Source of the DNA: Cryptomeria japonica
Taxonomy: Eukaryota; Streptophyta; Pinopsida; Cupressales; Cupressaceae
Assembly (NCBI RefSeq): GCF_030272615.1
Contig: NC_081408.1
Coordinates: forward strand, 68,117,546-68,181,545
Reading direction: 5' to 3'
DNA length: 64,000 bases
Under the pieces are notes generated by a model that made no database searches, was not told the origin of the DNA, and saw nothing but the letters and a program-made list of their open reading frames with translations. Below are positions 10,205 to 20,152 of the stretch, in pieces (positions within the stretch are counted from its first letter, which is position 1; each line of letters begins with the position of its first letter). The translations under genes and the position numbers were made by a program.

Positions 10205-13200
10205 CTAGCATGTCACCCACCCCCCGATCTTGTTGATCAATATTTCAGGAAGGCAGGAAACATGCTAGAGGAGGAACATCCAACACAGCAGATGGAGTTA
10301 TCACAAGATCCAAACAAGGGCTATGTTCATGTTCCAAGCCACATTGTTCTTGTCTAGGAGCTAGGATAAGTGCTTTAGAAAATTCGTTAGATAAATGGTT
10401 ATCAATATCAACATATTCATATTTACTATCAGAAGCAAGAGAAGTAACATTTTCATCATGAATAGCATTTTCATCATCAAGATTTATAAAAATAGGATCT
10501 TTAACTCACACAGGATCAAAACCATCATGCATCTTATGCTTAGGAGATTTTGGCTCAATTTTCGGCTGAGGAGAAAATGGAATAATACTAGCTGAAGGTG
10601 TTTCTGGGGATTGCAAAGTTTGAGAAGTAGCTGCACGAGCTCTAAGACGATGCTTTCATCGGCGTTCATGCGCAAAATGATTTCGTCTAGTCTTAGTAGG
10701 AAGTTGAGAAGATTGAGGAGGAGGAATGTTCTCATCCTTATCACTTGGGTGTTTAGGCTATGGTCTCTTAGGTTGGATAATAGGAGAAGAGGAAAGTCTC
10801 TTCTCTCTATAAGAGGAAGGAGGAGGAACTGCTCAATATAAAGGAGGAATATTTGGTTTAGGAAGAAGACCAAGTCCATCATGACGAGGAGGTATAGGTC
10901 TACTCTTAGAAAGTTTATTAGATATAGACATAGTCACATCCATAGGAATGGGTTGGGAATCTTCTTGAGGAAAGACATTAGTTTTATCTTTCAAAGGATG
11001 AACTTCCTTCTCAAGAATGATAGGAATACCAAGTTTGGGTGTTCTAGGTTCACTTAGAGATAGGATCATATCCTTTTTCCTCTTTTGATAAGATTTGAAA
11101 AGATGATCACTTCACGGTGGAAGAGATTGGAATTGTTTAGGCCAAAAATAATCAATAGGAATGCTAGAAGTTCTTTCAGCTAGTTTAAAGAGACTATGAT
11201 TGATAGTAACAACTTCACCATTATGGGGAAAATTCAAACACCTGTGAATAGGAGAAGCAATAGCTTTCATGGAAGATAGCCAAGGATAGCCTAGCTTCAC
11301 ACGAAATTGTTCAGATGATGGAATAATAGAAAAGCTCACATCAAGGGATTTGTTATGGACCTCAATAGGTAATGTAATAGAACCAATTGCAGGAGAAGAA
11401 AATGCATCAAATAATTTCACAACCACATTTGTTTTGTCATAGATCACTTGATTCAATTGCAAAGTAAAAAGAAATTCTTTAGTAATGACATTCACCATGC
11501 AAGAAGGATCAATAAGCACTCCACGGCAAGGTGTATTCTTGACTTTTGCAACTATGTATAAAGGACCATCAGGTGCCCTGATAGTTTCACTGGAATCAAA
11601 TGTGATGGAAGGTTCTTTAGGGATTTTCTGCTGCTCTACAAAGTTAATCACATTCAGAGTCATAGACACGAGACCATCAGGTGAGAAAGAGGAATCATTA
11701 GTCTCAATCACATTAGAGGTATGACAAGGTAATGGATTAGTAAAAATATTAAGATTTTGGTTAGGAAGAGCTATAGATGTGTTGCCTTTATCATTCACAC
11801 CTGAAACAGAGATAGTATTATTATCAATCAAATCTTGAATTTTACCCTTTAAAGCAAAACATTTTTCAGTATCATGCCCAGGTTGACAATGAAATTGACA
11901 AAAAGATTTGTTATCAAAATATGGTGAATTAATCTTTGCAGGATCTATTTGCTTTATAGGAGGGAGAGTAAGCACATTTTGTTACAATAACTTATTCATA
12001 ATACTATGCAATGATTCATTCAAATGAGTAAACTCTCTTTCTTTCTTGAAAAACTTAGAAATAGGAGGCACACCTGATGCTGCATTCACATTGTTGTTGG
12101 TGATGTTTTCATTGAACTTAACGAACCCTCTGTTTGGTTTAAACTTCCCAAATGGTTGTTGACTACTATCACCCTTCTCACTTGGAGCCATAGGATTTGC
12201 TTGTTCCATTTAACTCACAGTCAGTTGATAATTGTGAAGAGTTGCACACAATTGTTGGAAAGAAGTAAACTCAGAAAATAGAAGTTTTTCTCTAATATCT
12301 TTTTGTAAATTAGAAATAAAGATTCTTTGAATATCATTGTCAGGTACTGGAAAAGAAATTTGAGCACACAAATGCTTATATCTACCAATGAAATTAGTCA
12401 CTTTTTCTTTAACACCTTGTTTACAATGCATTAAATCAATCAAAGTAACTTTAGGACTTATATTGTTTTGAAATTGTTGAATAAAAGCATTTGCAAGTTG
12501 TTGGAAAGAAGTAATAGAATAGGAAGGCAATGAGCAATACCATTGTAGAGCCTTATCTCTTAATGTTCTAGGAAACAGTTTTGCAAGAAACCTTTGGTCA
12601 TGAGCAAAATCAGTACATATTGTTTGAAAGGTCTTAACATGTGTTAGAGGATCACCTTTACCATTATAAAGCTCCAATTGCGGGACTTCAACATGCTTAG
12701 GGGGGATAGCTGGAACAATGTCAAGAGAAAGTGGGCTCGCAACATCAAATGTGGGCACACTAAACTTAGATTGATTCATAGAGGCAATTTGTTGCTATAA
12801 AGAAGAGACAGTTTGTGCAAGATTATTAATGGTCGCTTCGGTCGAGGAGTTCATATTAGACATGTTAGATTGTGATGGAGGTATTATGTTATTGAAAGAA
12901 GGTATTGATTGAGAGTAAGGTGGTGGGACACTATGATGGTTAGTCATAGGAGATGATTGAAAAGAAGGAACACTACAAGGAGGAATGGAATGGTTAAATG
13001 AATTTCCCCCTTGCGTCATGTTCATTTGTGGAGATGTAATAGGGACACTCATTGGAGGAATGAATGAAGAAGTCGGATTGAATGAAGTAAGAGGGTTGAT
13101 TGAAGAGGAAGGATTGCCCCCATGACTAGTGATCATAGGTGGAATGTTTTGTATTGAAGTAGTCATTATGTTTGATGTAAAAGTAGGTATACTAGCAATA

Positions 13201-13640
13201 GAAGTTGTCAAAGGAATAGAATGATTGACTTGAGTAGGAGGTTGTGTATAACCTAAAGTTTCGACACAACTCTTCATAGGCATCACATTCGAATCCACGA
13301 TGTGTGCAATACTACACAAAATATCAATTCCATTCTTATCACTCTGAACCATACATTTTAGACCCTCAATTAATGAAAGAGCTTGACTATCGGGGTATTC
13401 TTGAGACATCCATTTCTAAAAATCATCAAATTGGTTATCCAATTTCGAAAGTTGTTCTACAGAAACCTCATGGAGAGCTTCTTCATCATTAAGAGGATTA
13501 GAGGAATTACCCATGTCCTCATTAAAAAGGCCATTCAAATTAGGTTCCATCTCCTCGGTAATTAAACCTTGGAAAGACTTAATTCTAAGGCTTCGTCTAA
13601 TGGGGATAGTGTAAGTAGGGCTTATTGTTGTAAAACTCAT
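10205..13640 (-). pseudogene. Element C gag-protease-tail polyprotein
   Basis: From ATG at 13640 one frame without frameshift to about 11070, and readable to about 10205, gives a protein of roughly 1140 residues. Order: a short N-terminus; a Ser/Pro/Met-rich region (about 13400-12800); a retrotransposon gag capsid domain (about 12700-12210, with LFPRTLRDKALQWYCSLP); a zinc-knuckle-like CQFHCQPGHDTEKC; an aspartic-protease-like fold (RGVLIDPSCMVNVITKEF, with Pro where Ser or Thr of D-S/T-G is expected); a basic, proline-rich segment; and a C-terminal tail also seen in F. Premature stops near 13416, 12795, 12210, 11982, 11112 and 10833 are each one C-to-T change from a sense codon. No polymerase domain follows. 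Confidence 0.85.
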
Positions 13641-14842
13641 GCACTAGAGAGAGAGAGAAGATTTTGAATTTTGAATTTATTTTCAAATTTAGAGGTAGCA
13701 AATTTCGGTAAATTCAGCCAATCTCCTAGATTTAAGCTGTTAAATGCAATCACGACAATCTCCCGAAATTTCAAAAAAAATGTTAGGGATCGTGGCGAAC
13801 GGAGTGCACACGGTCCTCGCAACTTTTTTCAAAATTTTCAGGGATGAAAGTTATGATGATTTTAAAGCTAATCTGAAAAAATTGAGTGATTTTACGATCT
13901 GTGGATAGGCCAAATTAAAGTTGCAATCTCAAAATTGAACCCTACCAAGATTGTTGAAAAATGCAAAATTTGAATTTTGAAAAAAAGAGGGAAACTTAAA
14001 TTTTGAATTTTATGATTTTAGAGGGAATACTAAAAGCAATGCAGGCTTTGAAATTTAAAAGTTGACTCAATTTCATGCAAAATTCAATTTTGAAATCAGA
14101 AATCAAAGTTGTTGCAATTAGACACTTAATTTCAAAAGTGACAAATTGCAAAAATTTGAATAAAGCACTAAAATTCCGAATGAATGCTAACACACTTTTC
14201 AGATTTAGGATAGTAAGAAACACAATTTTGACACAAAATTTCAATTTCAACAATTTTTGAATGATTAGAAGCCTTGATCCAAGCAATCACTAGACCAACT
14301 TTGACTTTAATTTTGAAAGTGTTAGAATTGATGAAATCAGCCAAGATTCTGGATTCTAGCAGAAAAATACAGTAAGATCTAGCTCCTGAAATTTTGGAAA
14401 AAATGTCAAGGACAATGGTGCTCGGGGTGTACATGGTCCTCGCAACTTTTTTCAAAATTTTCAGGGATGAGAGATATTATGATTTTGTTGCGGAATCCAA
14501 AGTCACAGCCGATTTGGAGGTGTTTTGATCAGTGAAATCGTCAGTCAAAGGTTGAATCAAGAGGGTTTTAAAAATTAGGGTTTTGATACTTAACCACTTA
14601 ATTTTCAGAATTAAAGCACAAATATGAATTGACAATTTGCAATAGAAGGGTAGATCTAAAACAAGCATTAACAATTAAACATTCCACAAGCTCAATTACT
14701 AAAAAGAAAATTTAGGGTTTTTATGCAATTAACCTCTAAAATTTGCAAAAGATCAAACATGGAAATGTAGTTAAGGAAGCAAAATTTTCAGATCTAACCA
14801 TGAATAATCAGAATTAGGATGTTCATGTCGGGTTCACCAAAA
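13641..14842 (-). other. Element C 5' leader with primer-binding site
   Basis: Reading on the minus strand, TGGTGAACCCGACATGAAC (plus 14821-14839) starts 3 bases after the 5' LTR and is the probable primer-binding site; the tRNA is not identified. The 1.2-kb leader has no frame. It holds two copies of a roughly 70-base unit (about 13785-13850 and 14405-14472), each with a palindrome-bearing GGAGTGCAC-type motif followed by AACTTTTTTCAAAATTTTC. Confidence 0.7.
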
Positions 14843-16056
14843 TGTAAAGCAGAAAATCAAACCCTAGGTGTTCCCCCACTCCAAGGAGAGAGAAAGGAGG
14901 TCACTAGGATTGATAGTTTTCACTTAGCAGAGACTTTACATTCAAAAGAGGGGTTGAAACTCACAAGATCCAATCCCACACAATGCAAGATTGAATTCTA
15001 AATGAGTTTCAAGGGTTGAGACAGCAAGGATACCCTCTTTTGTAAAGAATGTAAATAGAAGGATTGAACTAGGAGTGTATGTAAAAGTAGGAAAGATTCG
15101 CTTGTAGACAGAGATAGAGACACGGGATGAAGTTGTGGACCTAAAATTAGCAGTAAAATGTCAAGACGATGTTGTCCTACGAATTTGAGTGAAAGTTGAT
15201 GGGACGATGGCGCTCGGAGTGCACACGGTCCTCCAAAAAATCCGCGAAATGAAGGGGGATCTGTTCGTCTCTGCACAAGGATTCCAGATCTTCAATTATA
15301 GCCGTGTACCTACAACCTACACACAGAAAAGAGAGGATGATTTGGGGGTTAGGGATTAGGGGTTTGCCTTCAGGTCAAACCCCAGTTTTGGAATTAACCA
15401 AGAAATGAGAATGTTGTAAATGTAAATGTTTGTAATGTAATCAAGTACTGATACCTTGTTGTAAGAATGTTTGTATTCTTACATGCGAAGGTGTAATGAT
15501 GTTGTATGTTGTATGTTGTAGGAGATCTCCTCTTCAATGGTTGAATCCTTGTCTTGAATGCAACACCTAGCCTTGAATGGAGACCTAGAATGCTCAATTG
15601 CTTGAAGGAATGCTTGAATGCTTGAATGTTTGAATGTTTGAATGTTTGCCTATCGCTTCCGCCTCTTGTGCACAATTGTTTTTCCTCTTTTTCCTCTCCC
15701 TTTTTTCAAATGGGAGAGGAAATGTAGTTTATATACTTGTCAATTAGGGTTAGGAGACTGATTTTCTCGACCTTAGGCCGACCTAGAAGCATTATTTTCC
15801 AAATTGCAAACTTGAAGACCTGATGCCCAACAAGAGACCAGGCCGAAAATAAGGCCAGGGACCAGGGCACTAGGCACCATGGTCCCACCTCTCGGGACAA
15901 TAGGGTGCAAGGAGTATCAGGCCAAGGTGCAGAAAGATGCAGTTTTTGATGTCGTAAACAGGTTTTAGGGTTTCCATTCAGGTTCAACATTGCACCGCCA
16001 TCGTGAAGACCCAAATGCAGTCAAAATTGCAAGTGTCACAATTTTACGACGCTACA
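14843..16056 (-). repeat. Element C 5' LTR
   Basis: This starts TGTAAAGC and ends GCTACA on the plus strand and is flanked outside by ACATT. The minus-strand TATATAAA at about 15728-15736 is a candidate core promoter. It carries the same microsatellite runs as the 3' LTR, plus an extra segment near 15455-15500. Confidence 0.93.
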
Positions 16057-16161
16057 ACATTCTAGCAATATGTTCCCCATGCACAGGTGAAAGTTGTCTT
16101 CTCTTGATCTTCAGGTGCGATTATTATTTGATTATATCTTGAGAAGCCATCCATTAATGAA
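16057..16161 (-). pseudogene. Gypsy D: short RT fragment between insertions C and B
   Basis: Only about 100 bases of the host gypsy remain here. Minus-strand translation reads MDGFSRYNQI then APEDQEKTTFTCAWGTYC and a stop, which is the RT segment between the fingers and the MPFGLKNAG motif. Removing element C with one ACATT joins it to 8262, and removing B with one ATGAA joins it in frame to 30276 (GHEMFS before MDGFS). This proves that C and B are insertions into the same gene. Confidence 0.9.
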
Positions 16162-16939
16162 TGTTGGAAAATGTACACTCCAACGAGAAATTGTAGGTGA
16201 TTGAAGGTATTGTCATTGATGGCAACCTTACAATCATGTGATACCGGTAGGTACCGACACCGACAGACTCTACACCAACATACAGAACACTGACACCAAA
16301 AAAAAAAGATTACCAGCACCCTAGCCAACAGGAATTTTGTGTATATATATTTTATAATTAATTGAAAAATATTTTGTAAGCCGACTTGGTGGATTATAAT
16401 ATGACTCATATATGTATGAGATCATTATAGATCTTTTACAATGCAAAGTATGGAAAGATCATAACAGACCTAATATGTGAATTATTGGATAAGGGTTTAT
16501 GTATGTAGCAAAGCTTAAACTGGTACTGAACCTGGCATAGTAGATGTTGATTTGAAGTAGTACAAGACATTGGATTTGTATAATCCAATTTTGTAAGTCA
16601 GTGAGACTTCATTTTATAATTGAGTAGTGAGCTCTAGGCACTTGGCCTTCCTACATGTGCAGGCCCCTATTGTAAATAGTAATATTCTCTTATTGGCCAG
16701 TAAGTGAATATTGTGGGTCACAAATCCCACTGAGGTTTTTCCCACACTGGGTTTCCTCATTAAAAATATTGTGTTATGGTGTGCTTTTCATGTTGTGGTT
16801 GTTGTTCTTATTTGCTACATTATTTCTGGTTTACCGGTACATAGTTTTAATATGCTTTTCATATTATAAGTTAAGAAAATTATATAACCGGTTAGATACT
16901 GATTCACCCACCCTCTCAGTATCTTTGGGAATCCTAAAA
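16162..16939 (+). repeat. Element B 5' LTR
   Basis: It starts TGTTGGAAAATG and ends AATCCTAAAA, where the expected terminal CA has become AA. A variant of the shared motif (TGTCATTGATGGCAA) lies at 16211-16225. The CCCTCTCAGTATC block near the 3' end resembles the copia LTR ends. It aligns base for base in length with 29493-30270. Confidence 0.93.
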
Positions 16940-16941
16940 AT

Positions 16942-16954
16942 TGGTATCAAAGTG
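16942..16954 (+). promoter_or_regulatory. Element B primer-binding site
   Basis: TGGTATCAAAGTG begins two bases after the LTR. Plant copia elements use TGGTATCAGAGC, complementary to the initiator tRNA-Met 3' end; this copy differs at the ninth base and beyond. Confidence 0.75.
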
Positions 16955-17010
16955 TGGTCCTCTATTTTCAAAAGCCTAATAGCTTGAGGAAGATCTTGTC
17001 ACTGATAGAG

Positions 17011-18083
17011 ATGGAGAACTTGAGAAAGCGATTGGAAACAACTCTTTCAGACTATGATGCAGAAAAGGTGAAGAATATCAAACTTGAGGATGATCTGAAG
17101 GCTGCTCAAGATATCATTCAATGACTTGAAGAGAATTTCACTATTGCAAGGAATAAGAGAAGAGAACTTTGTGAAAAGATGCAGAATGACAATGATGAAA
17201 AGGAAACTCTTAATGATTTGGTAAACAAGCTGAGACAAGAAATCAATACAACAAAGAATGAGATGCAGGATATGACTATGAGGTTTTGTAAAGAAATTGA
17301 AGACATAAAGAATAATTAAGATGACTTGACTAGAAGAATCAATGATGCTGCAAATGAAAATTTGAGACTCAGTCATGAGAATGATATGCTAAAGACAGAT
17401 CTAATTCACTTAGAACATGATAAAACTGAACTCATGAGACATAAGGACTTCTTGGAAAAAGAATTGGCTATTGCAAATAAACACAAGGAGAAATTCAAGA
17501 AAAGTTTAGAGGAACTTTATGACATGCTAAAGAATCAGAAACCTAATGGTGATACAAATGGCCTTGGCTTTGAAGTTGGTGAAAGCTCTGGTACTACAAA
17601 CAAACATGATCATAGAAAACTGGTAAGACAACCTACTGCTTACAAATTTAATGGAAAATGCTTTAACTGTAACAAGTATGGTCATAGAGAAAATCAATGA
17701 GATCTAGAAATTATCAGAACACTAATACACCCACCGGTCAATGTTCTAAATGCAACAAAGTTGGTCATAATTCAGAAAACTGCAGAATGAATGTAAGATG
17801 TTACGTTTGTGGAAGATTTGGACACCTATCTAATCAATGCAGAACACATACCAGCATAGGATATGGGAAAGCCATTTAGAAAAATAATGTGACTTGTTAT
17901 GCTTTTAACAAAATTGGACATATTTCTAAATTTTGTAGAAGCAAGACTCTACCGAAAAATAACAAAGGTCCTAGTTTGAAAGGTAAAGAAAAAGTTGAAG
18001 AAGTAAAGCAAGAATTCTCAATAAAATGGATCAGAAAGATAGATCAGAATGTTGATGAGAATACTCCTCCACCAATAAAATAG
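17011..18083 (+). pseudogene. Element B ORF1: coiled-coil, four zinc-knuckle gag-like protein
   Basis: ATG at 17011 opens a frame rich in Glu/Lys/Leu heptads for about 185 residues, predicted to be coiled coil. A linker (GLGFEVGESSG) leads to four retroviral-type zinc knuckles: CFNCNKYGHRENQ with its last Cys lost, CSKCNKVGHNSENC, CYVCGRFGHLSNQC, and CYAFNKIGHISKFC where the second Cys is Phe. A Lys-rich tail ends at TAG 18081-18083. A one-base loss near 17697 shifts the frame, and TGA/TAA stops occur at about 17122 and 17317. The layout suggests an RNA-binding gag analogue, but no typical capsid domain is recognised. Confidence 0.8.
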
Positions 18084-18427
18084 AGTATCAGTCCATCGGC
18101 AGGAGACTCTTCATCTAGCTAAAGGAAAATCCTTTGGGGGTTTAGCAACAAAATGAAAAACATGCTAACATACCCTCGGTTGATTGTGAGAAGTTGAAAT
18201 TTATTCTTTATCGACAGATGAGTTAAGTTGTGACTTAACCGGCAATCATTAAATGTGGTAGTTGGAGAAAATAACATTATAAAGAAAGTGTTTTAGCTCC
18301 TTTTTCATTCACTAAGCATTCAAATCTTTGAGAGTGTGAAAATTCCCAAGCGAAGGCATCCTTAGTGAAAAAGTGAAGCAGTTCATCCAAGCACTCATCC
18401 TTAAGGCAGATTGATGTATTTATAACT
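18084..18427 (+). other. Element B inter-ORF spacer
   Basis: About 340 non-coding bases separate ORF1 and ORF2. No splice signal or promoter is clear enough to call. Confidence 0.4.
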
Positions 18428-18601
18428 ATGGCTTCCTCATCCACTCCTAAATTTATTGCAAACCCTACTGTGATTGAAGTAATCAAGCGCCCTAGACCCG
18501 TATTTAAGATTGTACCCAAAATTGCAAACAAAGATGATAGCATAGGTGCATTTTCTAAAATTCCTAAGGGAGTAGTATATGTTGAAGATCCTAGGATATA
18601 C
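18428..18601 (+). pseudogene. Element B ORF2, N-terminal part (interrupted by copia A)
   Basis: ATG at 18428 starts MASSSTPKFIANPTVIEV and runs 58 codons to the copia A insertion. Deleting copia A and one copy of TATAC joins it in frame to 25982 (ending DPRIY, then IYYHIKELGDDEIK). ORF2 is therefore a single frame crossing the insertion. No signal peptide or known motif is present in this part. Confidence 0.8.
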
Positions 18602-20081
18602 TGTTCGCATTATGTGAACCGGTATGAGAACTGGCATGTGGACATAATGACATTGTATGTTGTCATTGATGTCAATATGATAAAGAGGAGATGAACCGAC
18701 ATTCAAACCAGCATTTGTGCCAAAGTGAAGTGGCATGTTTGTTTAAAGATGAACTGGCATAAGGTTATGGGAACTGACACATTGAAGCGGTGTATGACTA
18801 CTGGTTGGTGGTCTCAACTTCAGGGTTTCTAGTTGGAGTGCTTCAAGTCTGTGTGGCTCAACCGGTGACATTGTGTGATGAGTTAGCATTGAAAAGATGA
18901 ATAGATCATGTTGCCACATAAGCTTGTGCACGTGAAGGATCTTGCATGAAGGAGATTGTTCCTATCTACCTCAGGAATGTGCGAAGTCTGTAAATGGTGA
19001 TAACGTGTGATGGGTTATCAGCCACCATAAAATTAGTGGAAATGGATGATGGAGAATGTCTTGAGATTGGATCAAGACTATTGCATTTAATGTTGTATGC
19101 TCAATGGTCAGGATTGAACCATTTGAATTCCCTAACCTAACAGGTTTAGGGTTTAGGGTTTATGCTACCGACCTGTTTGTTGTTCTATAAGGTCAATGTT
19201 GTGATTCTTCCAGAGATTGTTGGCAAAATTTGTGTGTTTGTATCTAAGAGAAGAGATACGTGATTCTTGCCAGATCAAAGGAGAGAAGTCATATCTGCAG
19301 AGTGTAAGTACAAAAGGTGAAAAGGAGCTTAAGCGGATCTGTATTGGCATTGAGTGCTATTATCAGGTCATTGATATACCTGTTGATCTTTAACCACTTC
19401 AACAGTTGTGAAATCCCCTAACAGGGTAGTCTTAACTGGCTTGTTGAAAATCCTTTAACAGGGTGACTTGAAGCTACTGAGTCATTGATTTCCTTTAGCT
19501 ATTGAGTTCTTGAAATCCTCTAACAAGGTAACCTTTCACAGGGTTTAACCCTTAACCGGGTGATCCCTAATAGGATCAGTTCCTAACAGAACCTATTATA
19601 TATATCTTTAACCGCACAAGGCTTCTAATAGAGTGGACTTCTAAAGAGTTCAAAAACAAGCTTGTGGGTATTCATTCCCATCGTGGTTTTTCCCAGTTAG
19701 GTTTCCATGTGAAAAATATGTGTGTCAAGTGTGATGTTTTCTTCATGTGATGATTATGATTGTTTTTTGTTAAGCAATGATGCATGTTGATCTTGCAGTA
19801 ATATGTACATCTATGATGGTAGATTACCTACTCATGCATTAGGGTGAAGTGGAAATGAAGTGTTAGATTTTATGAGAAGATAAGTATCAATCGGTTTATG
19901 CTTGTCTCAGTTATTCTGGGTCTTGCTGGTTGAACTCTGCTGAAGGACCGGTGTTACTATTTGTCTGTCAATGCACAGTGTCTACTGACAAACCAGTTTA
20001 AGTTTGTGTTTTTGTCTATACTGATTCACCCCCTCCCTCTCAGTATCAGTTTGGTACTAGTTGTTCATCATTAAGTTATCA
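18602..20081 (+). repeat. Copia A 5' LTR
   Basis: It starts TGTTCGCATTATG (TGTTGGC in the partner) and ends AAGTTATCA. The first 300 bases are dotted with AACCGGT-type motifs, and TGTCATTGATGTCAA is at 18661-18675. The middle carries a telo-box and TATA, followed by the AACAGGGT array (about 19410-19590), and the end carries the CCCTCTCAGTATC block. Confidence 0.95.
19143..19192 (+). promoter_or_regulatory. Candidate LTR core promoter: telo-box run plus TATA box
   Basis: GGTTTAGGGTTTAGGGTTTA at 19143-19162 contains plant telo-box sequence (AAACCCTA on the other strand), and TATAAGG follows at 19186-19192. The same pair with the same spacing is at 25041-25089 in the 3' LTR and at 2968-3015 in the solo LTR. 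Telo-boxes are known promoter elements in plants; promoter activity here is inferred. Confidence 0.6.
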
Positions 20082-20083
20082 AT

Positions 20084-20095
20084 TGGTATCAGAGC
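20084..20095 (+). promoter_or_regulatory. Copia A primer-binding site
   Basis: TGGTATCAGAGC lies two bases after the LTR and is the classic plant copia site complementary to the 3' end of initiator tRNA-Met. Confidence 0.95.
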
Positions 20096-20152
20096 ATCCT
20101 CCAGGTCCTCTGTGTTATAAGCTTAACCGCTTGAGGTAAAGATCCTAGTCTA

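Larger units (their letters stand above)
8268..16056 (-). mobile_element. Element C: gag-protease LTR retrotransposon without RT or integrase
   Basis: The element is bounded by LTRs of 1180 bp (8268-9447) and 1214 bp (14843-16056) and flanked by a perfect ACATT duplication (8263-8267 and 16057-16061). In minus orientation the order is 5' LTR, primer site, long leader, one gag-protease-tail frame, polypurine tract, 3' LTR. No reverse transcriptase, RNase H or integrase can be found, so it fits the class of terminal-repeat retrotransposons with a GAG domain and would depend on enzymes in trans. It interrupts the RT of gypsy D between WGTYC and NVMPFG. F (51173-53339) is a relative. Confidence 0.93.

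Noticed and set aside
10484-10882. Leu-rich minus-strand frame suggesting membrane helices
   Set aside because: It is a shadow of the proline-rich C polyprotein frame, which continues through this region and is conserved in F.
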